Shown here one piece after another: positions 1-6,566 of a DNA stretch of 9,969 bases. A model generated the notes under the pieces. That model made no database searches. It was not told the DNA's origin and was given only the letters and a program-made list of their open reading frames with translations. This DNA comes from JAAFJT01 sp043744275. Lineage in GTDB: Bacteria; Bacteroidota; Bacteroidia; Chitinophagales; Saprospiraceae. The DNA lies in the NCBI GenBank assembly GCA_043744275.1, contig JAYTUY010000314.1, forward strand, positions 1 through 9,969. Reading direction: 5' to 3'. The first letter of the stretch is position 1; each line of letters starts with the position of its first letter. The position numbers and the translations under genes were made by a program.

Positions 1-299
1 TTATTTAAAAGGGCTAAAGCAACTCAATCTAAACATAAATTAAATTCATCTTGAATTACCAATATTTAATTTATTCCTAATTTAACAAAGTCAAGTTATA
101 ATTTATATTAGAGGATTATCAATTTGAACGAGATTTATAGGTGTGTGTTACAAACCAGGTGGGTGTTTTTGTTTAAAAATTCCAATAAAAAACATTTTAA
201 CAATTAAATAATCTCACCTTAAAATGCATTTCGCAGTGTAAAATCTATACGGCGAATGACATTTTCTTTAAAACAAACTTTAATATTTTCCTCATTGCA

Positions 300-312
300 C
301 CCCCCCTCAGTA
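300..312 (+). repeat. C(n)TCAGTA motif, copy 1 (7 C)
   Basis: Seven Cs followed by TCAGTA, lying about 135 nt upstream of the cupin start. It is one of eight + strand copies in the window (300, 4163, 4212, 5484, 6336, 7590, 8306, 9939). The TCAGTA part is invariant while the C run varies from 4 to 8. It is a G/C-rich island in AT-rich sequence. Function unknown. Confidence 0.75.
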
Positions 313-423
313 ATATTGTCAATATTGAGGAATATTAATTTGGAACGCAATAAATATCAGAAGGGATTGTTTATTTGTTGAAGGTATTAACCATATGAAA
401 AATACTAAGGAGTGCTTTTTAAA

Positions 424-444
424 ATTAAAAATTAAAAATCAAAA
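424..444 (+). repeat. Heptamer tandem repeat in cupin leader
   Basis: Three adjacent 7-nt units, ATTAAAA, ATTAAAA and ATCAAAA, end three bases before the ATG at 448. The A-rich tract probably serves as an unstructured ribosome landing site, since no Shine-Dalgarno sequence is present. This is typical of Bacteroidota and is an inference here. Confidence 0.55.
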
Positions 445-447
445 AAA

Positions 448-1014
448 ATGAAAAGAAAACAATTTATTCAAACAGTTTTAGCCACTGCCACTATTCCCAC
501 GTTTGCGTTTTCAAAAAATCAAAAGACGATGACCAGATTAGACAAAGGCTTTACCGTAAAAGCTGGTGAAGGCAGAATACATGGTCATCTCAAATTAAAA
601 GGCGTAAACTCCAATGTTTTGGATGTTAAAATTTCAGGCAAAGACACTGACGGTGATTTAGCAATATTTGAACAAACAGGATTGTCGCAAGGGAGAGGCA
701 CACCCTTGCATATTCACCCTTTTCAAGACGAAACTTTCATTGTGCGTGAAGGATCGTATTATTTTCAAGTGGGGACGGATAAATATCTCCTCACAGCTGG
801 CGATAGTATTTTTCTCCCCCGCACAGTGCCTCACGCTTGGACGCAAGTAACCGAAAAAGGCAAAATGACTGTCATTTTACAACCCGCAGGAAAGCTTGAA
901 GAGTTTTTTATCAAGATGTCTAACTTAGAGAAAGAACCAACACCTAAAGAAATAGCCCAAATATTTGTTGACCACGATATGAATGTAGTAGGTCCACCTT
1001 TAAAATTAGAATAA
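448..1014 (+). CDS. Exported cupin-domain protein
   Basis: A 188-residue protein with a single cupin_2-type beta-barrel. Cupin motif 1 is visible as H88-x-H90-x4-E95 followed by G102. Motif 2 runs G118-D119 through P124 to P128-H129. H88, H90, E95 and H129 are the expected metal ligands, so a metal-bound (Fe, Mn or similar) active site is likely. The family includes quercetin dioxygenase-like and isomerase-like enzymes, and the substrate cannot be read from the sequence. Residues 1-22 (KRKQF, a hydrophobic stretch, then AFS) look like a signal peptide with a weak Tat-like start, so the protein is probably exported. The ATG at 448 follows an A-rich heptamer tract. The gene stands alone: a strong terminator follows at 1062-1107. 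The cupin assignment is firm; the reaction and the export route are inferred. Confidence 0.88.
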   Translation: MKRKQFIQTVLATATIPTFAFSKNQKTMTRLDKGFTVKAGEGRIHGHLKLKGVNSNVLDVKISGKDTDGDLAIFEQTGLSQGRGTPLHIHPFQDETFIVREGSYYFQVGTDKYLLTAGDSIFLPRTVPHAWTQVTEKGKMTVILQPAGKLEEFFIKMSNLEKEPTPKEIAQIFVDHDMNVVGPPLKLE

Positions 1015-1061
1015 ATTTTTACTGATAAAATATTAGAATATATTAGAACTAAATATGCAAT

Positions 1062-1107
1062 ACCTCAAATTTTGATTGATTCAAGATTTGAGGTGTTTTG
1101 TTTTTTT
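1062..1107 (+). terminator. Rho-independent terminator after cupin gene
   Basis: A 14-bp stem with one G-U pair (ACCTCAAATTTTGA at 1062-1075 against TCAAGATTTGAGGT at 1081-1094) closes a 5-nt loop. It is followed by a T-rich tail at 1095-1107. It lies 47 nt after the cupin stop codon. Confidence 0.85.
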
Positions 1108-1119
1108 ATTGTATATTTG
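1087..1119 (+). promoter_or_regulatory. Bacteroidota-type promoter of the protease/barrel pair
   Basis: TTTG at 1087-1090, a 21-nt spacer, then TATATTTG at 1112-1119, matching the -33/-7 pattern TTTG...TAnnTTTG. The -33 box lies inside the 3' arm of the preceding terminator. Transcription would start near 1125, leaving a leader of about 20 nt before the ATG at 1147. Confidence 0.6.
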
Positions 1120-1146
1120 TTTTGAACTATTAAAATCCATTTGACA

Positions 1147-1953
1147 ATGAGTAAGAAAAGCCAAGGAAACAAGAAACAAAAAAATGAAGGTCAACCGTAT
1201 AAACCTGCCGACAATTCATTGCTGATAACTATTGTCGAAACGCCTGTTTCAAAAAGCGAAGCTTCCAACATTGCCATATCTAATATAGAGCCACCCAAAC
1301 TATTGGATTATGCGGGTATGCTCATTGCCAATATAAAACGACCTGATAATAAAGGAACGATGGGTGGCGTGTTGTGCTCTGACAAAGGTGATATTTATGG
1401 GCTCACTTGTTTTCATGTTGTCAAGCAGAATAATACTGATTTTACTCATTTTTTACCTGAAGAATCTGTTGAAGTCATTTTGGAAGATGGCAATTCAATC
1501 GGCACTTTCAATGAAGATACAGCTATTTTCAATACAAAATTGGATGTTGCTTTGATAAGACTTACAGGTAAATTTCACAACAAACGCATTGATTCGCCAA
1601 CTAAATTTATTGACATAACGGAAGAGGATTTAGGCACTGAAGTCTATTTTTTCAATGATAGAAATAAAAAGAAAGTCAAGGGTTTTATTAGAAGAATTAA
1701 TCAAAAAGGCAACTGGGAATTGGGTAAATATGAAAATGTCACTTTCGTTTCTTCAAGTATGGATGATGATAATTGTAGACGGATTTCTGATAAAGGCGAT
1801 AGCGGTTCGTGGATGATGCGGGTGTCGGATAATGCACTCATAGGCGTTGTGTTCGCCAATTCTGCTTCAAGTACTTGGGTGATGCCCTTTTCAGAAATCA
1901 TTCAAGCTTATAAGAAAAAAAATATTACACTAACCTTAAACCTCTTGCCATAA
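1147..1953 (+). CDS. Trypsin-like serine protease, no signal peptide
   Basis: A 268-residue protein with a chymotrypsin-fold (Trypsin_2-type) protease domain. The three catalytic blocks are visible and in order: H90 in the segment GLTCFHVV, D133 in LDVALIRL, and S219 in KGDSGSW. The catalytic triad therefore looks complete and the protein is likely active. The start is lysine-rich (MSKKSQGNKKQKNE) and has no hydrophobic signal, so the enzyme probably stays in the cytoplasm. That is unusual, because most bacterial relatives are exported. The ATG at 1147 is preferred to an in-frame TTG two codons upstream. The gene's TAA overlaps the ATG of the next gene (TAATG), indicating one operon with translational coupling and probably a shared function. 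Family recognition is firm; substrate and role are unknown. Confidence 0.85.
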   Translation: MSKKSQGNKKQKNEGQPYKPADNSLLITIVETPVSKSEASNIAISNIEPPKLLDYAGMLIANIKRPDNKGTMGGVLCSDKGDIYGLTCFHVVKQNNTDFTHFLPEESVEVILEDGNSIGTFNEDTAIFNTKLDVALIRLTGKFHNKRIDSPTKFIDITEEDLGTEVYFFNDRNKKKVKGFIRRINQKGNWELGKYENVTFVSSSMDDDNCRRISDKGDSGSWMMRVSDNALIGVVFANSASSTWVMPFSEIIQAYKKKNITLTLNLLP

Positions 1954-4157
1954 TGAAGAAAATTTCCATTTTATGCTTGATTTTTTTATTTTCCATTAAA
2001 ATATGGGGGCAACAACCAATTGATTTTTCCATCTACAACACAGCACTGACTTTAGCTGATAGTATTAGAGCATATAATAAAATTAAAGAACCAACTGATA
2101 CACAGCAAAGGAGAATGTATCTAATACTCGGCGAGTATTTACTTGAAACAAAACAATTAAAAACAATTGATAATATCCTGCAAATTCAAAAATCATTTAA
2201 AGGCAACTCATTCATTTGGAAGTCATTTAGAGATGAAAATTTTTGGGAATTTGCAGTGCCAATCAGCAGTATGTCAAGAGGACAAATGGGTGTGGAATCG
2301 GTGGGCAATTCATCAGTTTTGTCAAAAGTAGGAAATTTTAATGCCACTATTTATGCTGATGCTTTTGCAAAAATCATTGTCAAAAGATTCAAACAAGATA
2401 TGAACGCTTTGTTTTTTAATAAAATGAAGACTGAAATGGATAGGAGTGTGGAGCTGAAAACGCTGTTTCCGAATACTTATGATGGCTTACGTTTGATAGA
2501 TGAAGATATTTATGTTTTCAATCAATATATTGAAGGCTTGCGTCAAAAAATGGAGGAAGATTTAGCCAATATATTCGCTAATACCACCGCGCTATTAGAG
2601 ACTGATAAATATGCGAGAATGTTCAAAGGCAACCAAACTGCTCGAGACTTTTTGACCACTGTCTCTCAATTTACTGACGGGTTAATCCGCAACGAACACC
2701 CTGGGCATATTATCGAAAAAATCCACTTTAGCGATGCTTATGATGAAGGCGAAGGGCGTGATTTGAAAGCAGGGCTTCAAATAGTTCAACTCATTTCCGC
2801 CGCTTTTCGCTCCACAACAGCTGACTCTACTCATTATTGGGTGAGTGGCATGGATAGTTTGAACTTGCTTTTTAAGGGTGATGGTTTAGGTGCGCATATA
2901 TGGCTGGGTACTATTTATCAATTGGCTGTGTACAATGATAGCATTCCAATTAGATTTCAAGATACGACTTTGCGGCATTATATCAATTTGCTTTATGATA
3001 AAAAAGATGATTTTTACAATATGCGCCAATATGTGCAAGGTTTGACGAGGCGAGTGAATATCATCGAAATGTCTTTAAAAGAGATGAAAAAAACGGAAGG
3101 ACAAGATGGGAAATTGTATTGGGATAAAATGGTGTCGTCGTATGAAAATATACTTTCTTTAGTGAAATTCGCCCCCACTATTAAAGAAATCTTACAACCC
3201 GATACTGCTTTGCCACGAACGTGGTACAGAGGTATTTATATCGCTGAATCGCTCTCACGTGTTTATGCGGAGATGCGTGGACGTGAATATCATGCTGCCA
3301 TTCAGCACATTGCGGACATCATCCAAGCGATAGATTCAAGACCGAAATACATTAAAAATGGAAATAAATTTATCAGAATTGATACATTTAGTAGCGTTTA
3401 TACTCTTAATAATTTAAAAAAATGGATACCAGTTAGAGAATATAAAAGTTTTTCAGGAACATATTTTATGGATAAACAAACCCCCGTTTTGATTGATAAA
3501 ATATATGTCGATGATGATTCATTGGGCAAAAGACCATTTGAAAATTATGCTTTGAAAAGATTTATCAAATATAGTTCTTTCGCAGCCTCATTGGTCTTAG
3601 CAAAAACAAGCGATGAAGTGGCTGATTTGATGGAAAGCACCATGACATCATCAGGTGGTACGCACGTGAAGGAATCGGGTTGGCTGTTGGCAGTGAATAG
3701 TTATATTGGCTTGCAAAAAACCTATGGACATAAAGATTCAGCTGGTTATTTCAGTATTTCAGCACCCATTGGACTCAATCTGAGTTATGGTTTTAAACGC
3801 AAACCCAGATATGCTTTGACGGATATGCAATCCTTTGGCGGCTTCGTTGCGCCACACACGATTCAGCTTTTCGCCAGCATTATTGACGTGGGGGCAATTG
3901 CAGGTTTTAGGTTTACCAACAGCACAGACAGCATTCCTAAAGTGAAATTGAGCAATATTTTTTCACCAGGTCTGTTCCTTCAATTCGGTCGCATTTTCAA
4001 CAGCCCTTTGAATATTGGCGTGGGCTATCAAGCTCAGCCACGTTTATATGCCATCAAAGAGGAATCTATATTTTTGAAAAAATTTCAGTACCGATTCAAT
4101 CTTAATTTGAGTTGGGATATTCCGTTTTGGCATTTGAAATATTGGGGGAGTAATTGA
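1953..4157 (+). CDS. Exported 734-residue protein with C-terminal beta-barrel-like region
   Basis: I do not recognise this family. Residues 1-20 (MKKISILCLIFLFSIKIWGQ) form a clear signal peptide. The middle, about 21-570, looks mainly helical and charged, with no motif I can name. From about residue 577 to the end the pattern changes to alternating hydrophobic and polar strands with many Gly, Tyr and Phe (WLLAVNSYIGL, ISAPIGLNLSYGF, IQLFASIIDVGAIAGFRF, GLFLQFGRIF, LNIGVGYQAQPRLY, YRFNLNLSWDIPF). This suggests a small outer-membrane beta-barrel of about eight strands. The ATG overlaps the stop of the protease gene by one base, so the two are made together. It may be an outer-membrane partner of the protease unit. 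The barrel is inferred from pattern alone. A copy of the C(n)TCAGTA motif follows the stop within six bases. Confidence 0.8.
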   Translation: MKKISILCLIFLFSIKIWGQQPIDFSIYNTALTLADSIRAYNKIKEPTDTQQRRMYLILGEYLLETKQLKTIDNILQIQKSFKGNSFIWKSFRDENFWEFAVPISSMSRGQMGVESVGNSSVLSKVGNFNATIYADAFAKIIVKRFKQDMNALFFNKMKTEMDRSVELKTLFPNTYDGLRLIDEDIYVFNQYIEGLRQKMEEDLANIFANTTALLETDKYARMFKGNQTARDFLTTVSQFTDGLIRNEHPGHIIEKIHFSDAYDEGEGRDLKAGLQIVQLISAAFRSTTADSTHYWVSGMDSLNLLFKGDGLGAHIWLGTIYQLAVYNDSIPIRFQDTTLRHYINLLYDKKDDFYNMRQYVQGLTRRVNIIEMSLKEMKKTEGQDGKLYWDKMVSSYENILSLVKFAPTIKEILQPDTALPRTWYRGIYIAESLSRVYAEMRGREYHAAIQHIADIIQAIDSRPKYIKNGNKFIRIDTFSSVYTLNNLKKWIPVREYKSFSGTYFMDKQTPVLIDKIYVDDDSLGKRPFENYALKRFIKYSSFAASLVLAKTSDEVADLMESTMTSSGGTHVKESGWLLAVNSYIGLQKTYGHKDSAGYFSISAPIGLNLSYGFKRKPRYALTDMQSFGGFVAPHTIQLFASIIDVGAIAGFRFTNSTDSIPKVKLSNIFSPGLFLQFGRIFNSPLNIGVGYQAQPRLYAIKEESIFLKKFQYRFNLNLSWDIPFWHLKYWGSN

Positions 4158-4162
4158 GAGCA

Positions 4163-4174
4163 CCCCCTCAGTAT
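4163..4174 (+). repeat. C(n)TCAGTA motif, copy 2 (5 C)
   Basis: CCCCCTCAGTAT begins six bases after the stop of the 734-residue gene. A third copy follows 37 nt downstream. Confidence 0.75.
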
Positions 4175-4211
4175 AGTTGTTCTTTGTTTTAAATATTACA
4201 AAAATATTTTA

Positions 4212-4223
4212 CCCCCTCAGTAT
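4212..4223 (+). repeat. C(n)TCAGTA motif, copy 3 (5 C)
   Basis: CCCCCTCAGTAT ends five bases before the ATG of the DUF1287 gene. It therefore occupies the position where a ribosome binding site would lie. Confidence 0.75.
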
Positions 4224-4228
4224 TGACT

Positions 4229-4891
4229 ATGAAAAAGATAACACCTTTCATAATATCCTTCATATTAATAACAGTTGCCTGTCGAAATAACTCGACCGCC
4301 ATACATCAACCATCCAATTCAACCACTGCCCAAGCCGTAGCGATAAAAGATACAATATCCACATCAGCCAGTTTTGCTTTAAAATTATCAGCCGCTGCTT
4401 TGAATTTAACAAACGATAAAGTGGCATACGACCCAGCCTATTTCAGCATCCAATATCCCAACGGCGATGTGCCTGCTGACAAAGGCGTATGCACTGACGT
4501 TGTCATTCGAGCATATCGAAAATTGGGAATTGATTTGCAAAAAGCCGTGCATGAGGATATGGCAGCGAATTTCAACATTTATCCTAAAATATGGGGCTTG
4601 AAAAAAACTGATACCAATATTGACCATCGCCGCGTCCCCAATCTCATGACCTTTTTTTCAAGGCATGGAAATAAAAAACCTATCTCTCAAAACAAAGCTG
4701 ATTATCAACCTGGCGATATCGTCACATGGAATTTAGAAGGCAATTTGACGCATATCGGTATCGTCGTCAACAAACTTTCAGATGATAAACAGCGTTTCTT
4801 AATTGTGCATAATATTGGAAGAGGGCAGGAGTTGTCGGATTGTTTATTTGAGTTTGCGATGACGGGGCATTATAGTTATGGAGGCAAATGA
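4229..4891 (+). CDS. DUF1287 family lipoprotein
   Basis: A 220-residue protein of the DUF1287 family (relatives include E. coli YijF). Characteristic blocks are YDPAYFSIQYPNGDVP (67-82), GVCTDVVIRAYRKLGIDL (from 86), NIDHRRVPNLMTFF, and GDIVTWNLEGNLTHIGIV. C88, H175 and H194 fall in contexts that resemble the Cys-His-polar active site of NlpC/P60-type papain-fold peptidases (CTDVV, LTHIGIV, VHNIG). A cell-wall or amide-cleaving activity is therefore plausible but inferred. The N-terminus MKKITPFIISFILITVAC is a lipoprotein-type signal with C18 as the lipidated residue, though Thr at -3 is not ideal. This implies a periplasmic, membrane-anchored location. The ATG at 4229 is preferred over an upstream in-frame TTG. 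The next gene starts 10 nt after the stop. Confidence 0.87.
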   Translation: MKKITPFIISFILITVACRNNSTAIHQPSNSTTAQAVAIKDTISTSASFALKLSAAALNLTNDKVAYDPAYFSIQYPNGDVPADKGVCTDVVIRAYRKLGIDLQKAVHEDMAANFNIYPKIWGLKKTDTNIDHRRVPNLMTFFSRHGNKKPISQNKADYQPGDIVTWNLEGNLTHIGIVVNKLSDDKQRFLIVHNIGRGQELSDCLFEFAMTGHYSYGGK

Positions 4892-4911
4892 TAAATGATA
4901 AATGATAAATG
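4886..4911 (+). repeat. Heptamer tandem repeat across stop/start junction
   Basis: Three perfect AAATGAT units (4886-4892, 4893-4899, 4900-4906) are followed by a partial fourth. The first unit carries the TGA stop of the DUF1287 gene and the third carries the ATG of the next gene. Each unit contains ATGA. Gain or loss of one unit would move the downstream ATG by 7 nt relative to the stop without changing either protein. Confidence 0.8.
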
Positions 4912-5483
4912 TGTTTATGAAACAAGTTTTAAAATGTTGGAATTGGTTAAATAAATTATTAGAGCAGAGTTGCTTGTTACAAGCTATTTTGGGTTGCATA
5001 TTTTGCTTCTTTTTAATTTGGCAATCCTATCAATCAAATACTATTGAAGAGAAAGATATAGAAAGTTTGAGGTTTAAAATAGCAGAAATCGGGCATACAA
5101 GAGAGGGAAGACATGCGTGGATTTGGACAATTAAAAGCAATGATTTTAAGCAAATTTTTTTAATTCCCTTTGCAGAAAATGATAACCGTATGAACCTTTA
5201 TATTAATGGAAAGAAAATTAAAATTGGGGATTCTGTTGAAATTAGTATTAAAAAAAATGCTTTAAATTCAAATACTAATAACAAAATCGGTGCACTTTCA
5301 TTTACAATATTTAACCCAACCAATGATTATTTAGAACAAAGGAGTCTTTGGAATATTGACCATGGTAATAAGAGTACAATGTTTTCAAACTTTATAGAAC
5401 GGGTAATAGGTTGTGTAGGCATTTTTATTATACTCGTTTTAGTTTGGCGATTCTGGAAAGTGCCTGATGTATTTAATAAGTGA
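4902..5483 (+). CDS. Two-helix membrane protein of unknown function
   Basis: A protein of 193 residues, or 188 if the in-frame ATG at 4917 is used. It has one hydrophobic helix near the N-terminus (about 25-40), a hydrophilic stretch of about 125 residues, and a second helix at about 168-184 followed by a short WRFWKVPD tail. This layout resembles DUF3592-type proteins, where a small beta-rich domain sits outside the membrane between two helices. The resemblance is in architecture only, so the name is not claimed. No catalytic motif is visible. The gene starts 10 nt after the DUF1287 lipoprotein gene and is probably co-transcribed. The TGA stop is followed directly by a C(n)TCAGTA copy. It is probably a real gene on length and helix pattern; function unknown. 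Confidence 0.65.
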   Translation: MINVFMKQVLKCWNWLNKLLEQSCLLQAILGCIFCFFLIWQSYQSNTIEEKDIESLRFKIAEIGHTREGRHAWIWTIKSNDFKQIFLIPFAENDNRMNLYINGKKIKIGDSVEISIKKNALNSNTNNKIGALSFTIFNPTNDYLEQRSLWNIDHGNKSTMFSNFIERVIGCVGIFIILVLVWRFWKVPDVFNK

Positions 5484-5495
5484 CCCCCTCAGTAT
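5484..5495 (+). repeat. C(n)TCAGTA motif, copy 4 (5 C)
   Basis: CCCCCTCAGTAT begins at the first base after the TGA of the membrane-protein gene and runs straight into the inverted repeat at 5496-5544. Confidence 0.75.
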
Positions 5496-5544
5496 ATTTC
5501 GGATTTATGATTTCTGATGTCGGCATATTTCTGAAATCCGAAAT
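5496..5544. repeat. Inverted repeat built of degenerate heptamers
   Basis: ATTTCGGATTT (5496-5506) is matched perfectly by its reverse complement AAATCCGAAAT (5534-5544), giving an 11-bp stem with a 27-nt loop. The left half can be read as 7-nt units (TTTCGGA, TTTATGA, TTTCTGA) and the right half as the opposite-strand units (TGAAATC, CGAAATC). There is no T run after it, so it is not a standard terminator. Confidence 0.7.
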
Positions 5545-5599
5545 CCCTCAATATGAAGCTTAATTTTGAATTAATTTCAAGTAAAACAATGCATTTAAA

Positions 5600-6319
5600 A
5601 TGAAAATACCTACAATTCATGGATTTATTGATAGAAGAATACTCATCAATTTTACCGCAGACCCAGAAGTCGTAAGTAAAATTGTGCCCTTACCATTTCG
5701 ACCGAAAATTTATAAAGGAAAAGCCATAGTCGGCATTTGTTTGATTAGACTTAAAGATGTAAAACCAAAAGGGTTGCCCAATATAATAGGCGTCAATTCT
5801 GAAAATGGTGCGCATAGGATTGCAGTAGAATGGGAGGAAAATGGAGTGACGAAGGAAGGCGTTTATGTCCCTCGAAGAGACACTTCTTTACTGTTAAATA
5901 CTTTATTAGGTGGGCGCCTATTTCCAGGAAAACATTACTTAGCAAAGTTTAATGTTAAGGAGGAAGAAGGGAATTATCATGTCGATTATCTAAGTTCAGA
6001 CAAAACTACAATTTCAATAGATGCTCAAACGACTGAGCAGTTTCGTAAAACTTCAATCTTTGAAACGATAGAAAATGTATCTAATTTTTTTGAAAAAGGG
6101 GCTATTGGTTATTCTCCCAATCAAGATAAATTTGATGGTCTTCAACTTCAAGTTTATAAATGGGCAGTTCAACCGTTGGATGTTATAAATGTACAATCAA
6201 GTTTTTTTGAAGATGAAAAGCTATTTCCTAAAGGTTCAGTTACGTTTGATAACGCTTTATTGATGACTCATATCGAACATGAATGGCAAAGTGTGGAGGA
6301 TAAATTTGCTCAAAAATAA
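5600..6319 (+). CDS. DUF2071 family (YqjF-like) protein
   Basis: A 239-residue protein that fits DUF2071, whose members are called YqjF-like and share a fold with acetoacetate decarboxylase. Supporting segments are the opening IHGFIDRRILINFTADPEVVSKIVPLPFRPK, the strand GKAIVGICLIRLKDVKPKGLP, GVNSENGAHRIAVEW, and the central VYVPRRDTSLLLNTLLGGRLFPG. Length is close to that usual for the family. No signal peptide or membrane segment is present, so it is cytoplasmic. The family's reaction is not established and none is assigned here. The ATG at 5600 fits the family's N-terminus. A four-codon reading frame at 5589-5603 ends in a TGA that overlaps this ATG, probably by chance. The gene is followed by a C-rich motif and nonamer repeats, and no neighbour suggests a pathway. 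Confidence 0.87.
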   Translation: MKIPTIHGFIDRRILINFTADPEVVSKIVPLPFRPKIYKGKAIVGICLIRLKDVKPKGLPNIIGVNSENGAHRIAVEWEENGVTKEGVYVPRRDTSLLLNTLLGGRLFPGKHYLAKFNVKEEEGNYHVDYLSSDKTTISIDAQTTEQFRKTSIFETIENVSNFFEKGAIGYSPNQDKFDGLQLQVYKWAVQPLDVINVQSSFFEDEKLFPKGSVTFDNALLMTHIEHEWQSVEDKFAQK

Positions 6320-6335
6320 TTTAGTTGGAAACAAG

Positions 6336-6350
6336 CCCCCCCCTCAGTAT
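6336..6350 (+). repeat. C(n)TCAGTA motif, copy 5 (8 C)
   Basis: Eight Cs followed by TCAGTAT, 17 nt after the DUF2071 stop. It has the longest C run of the set and sits at the left end of the nonamer repeat region. Confidence 0.75.
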
Positions 6351-6372
6351 TTTGCTCATTTTGGGTGCGATG

Positions 6373-6521
6373 GGACACTGATTTTACTGATTCGACTGAT
6401 TTTTCTGATTTTCTTTTTTTGTTTCCTTCGGAAAAAATCATTGCACAACAGTCGCATCAGTAAAATCAGTGTCCGATTGATAAAAATCAGTGACCATCAG
6501 TCGCATCAGTAAAATCAGTGT
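6373..6521. repeat. Nonamer tandem repeats arranged as a long inverted repeat plus direct repeat
   Basis: The left side (6377-6412) is four 9-nt units: ACTGATTTT, ACTGATTCG, ACTGATTTT and TCTGATTTT. Its first 26 bases (6373-6398) match the reverse complement of 6449-6474 at 25 of 26 positions, so a stem of about 26 bp could form. A smaller stem, TTTCC/GGAAA (6422-6434), lies in the loop. A second copy of the right arm follows as a 24-bp direct repeat (6449-6472 and 6498-6521), with units reading AAAATCAGT and CGCATCAGT. The 247-nt gap at 6320-6566 contains nothing else I can support. Confidence 0.85.
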
Positions 6522-6566
6522 TCCATTGAGGCAAGTTTTTTATTTCAATCAATAAAAATTTAAACA

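Larger units (their letters stand above)
1..447. other. Left-edge region without a supported gene
   Basis: No convincing coding region is visible on either strand. Frame 2 of the + strand is open from the edge to a TAA at 41-43 and reads YLKGLKQLNLNIN, which could be the tail of an upstream gene with leucine-rich character. Another frame is also open to about base 54, so neither can be chosen. The rest is AT-rich and holds one copy of the C(n)TCAGTA motif (300-312), a weak TAATATT/AATATTA inverted repeat beside it, and the A-rich leader of the cupin gene. No promoter matching the Bacteroidota consensus with correct spacing was found for that gene. Confidence 0.5.

Noticed and set aside
2..43. 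Tail of an upstream leucine-rich protein at the left edge
   Set aside because: Only 13 codons are visible and another frame is also open, so it cannot be supported as a gene.
658..850. Short frames on both strands inside the cupin gene
   Set aside because: Shadows of the cupin frame, which carries the intact metal-binding motifs.
1141..1146. TTG start for the protease two codons upstream of ATG
   Set aside because: The ATG at 1147 is the stronger start and the extra residues add no domain feature. The same reasoning applies to the TTG at 4223, which also falls on the last base of a C(n)TCAGTA copy.
4191..4209. AAATATT/AATATTT hairpin between two C(n)TCAGTA copies
   Set aside because: All A-T pairs with an A-rich loop and no T run of note. 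Such inverted repeats are expected by chance here.
5589..5603. Four-codon upstream reading frame whose TGA overlaps the DUF2071 ATG
   Set aside because: Too short to distinguish from chance in AT-rich sequence.
6279..6512. 77-codon + strand frame overlapping the end of the DUF2071 gene
   Set aside because: It is read through the nonamer repeats, giving a low-complexity Leu/Ile/Phe-rich product, and it overlaps a well-supported gene in another frame.
6449..6521. Possible CRISPR array
   Set aside because: Only two 24-bp direct copies, the gap itself contains the same nonamer units, and no cas gene is present.
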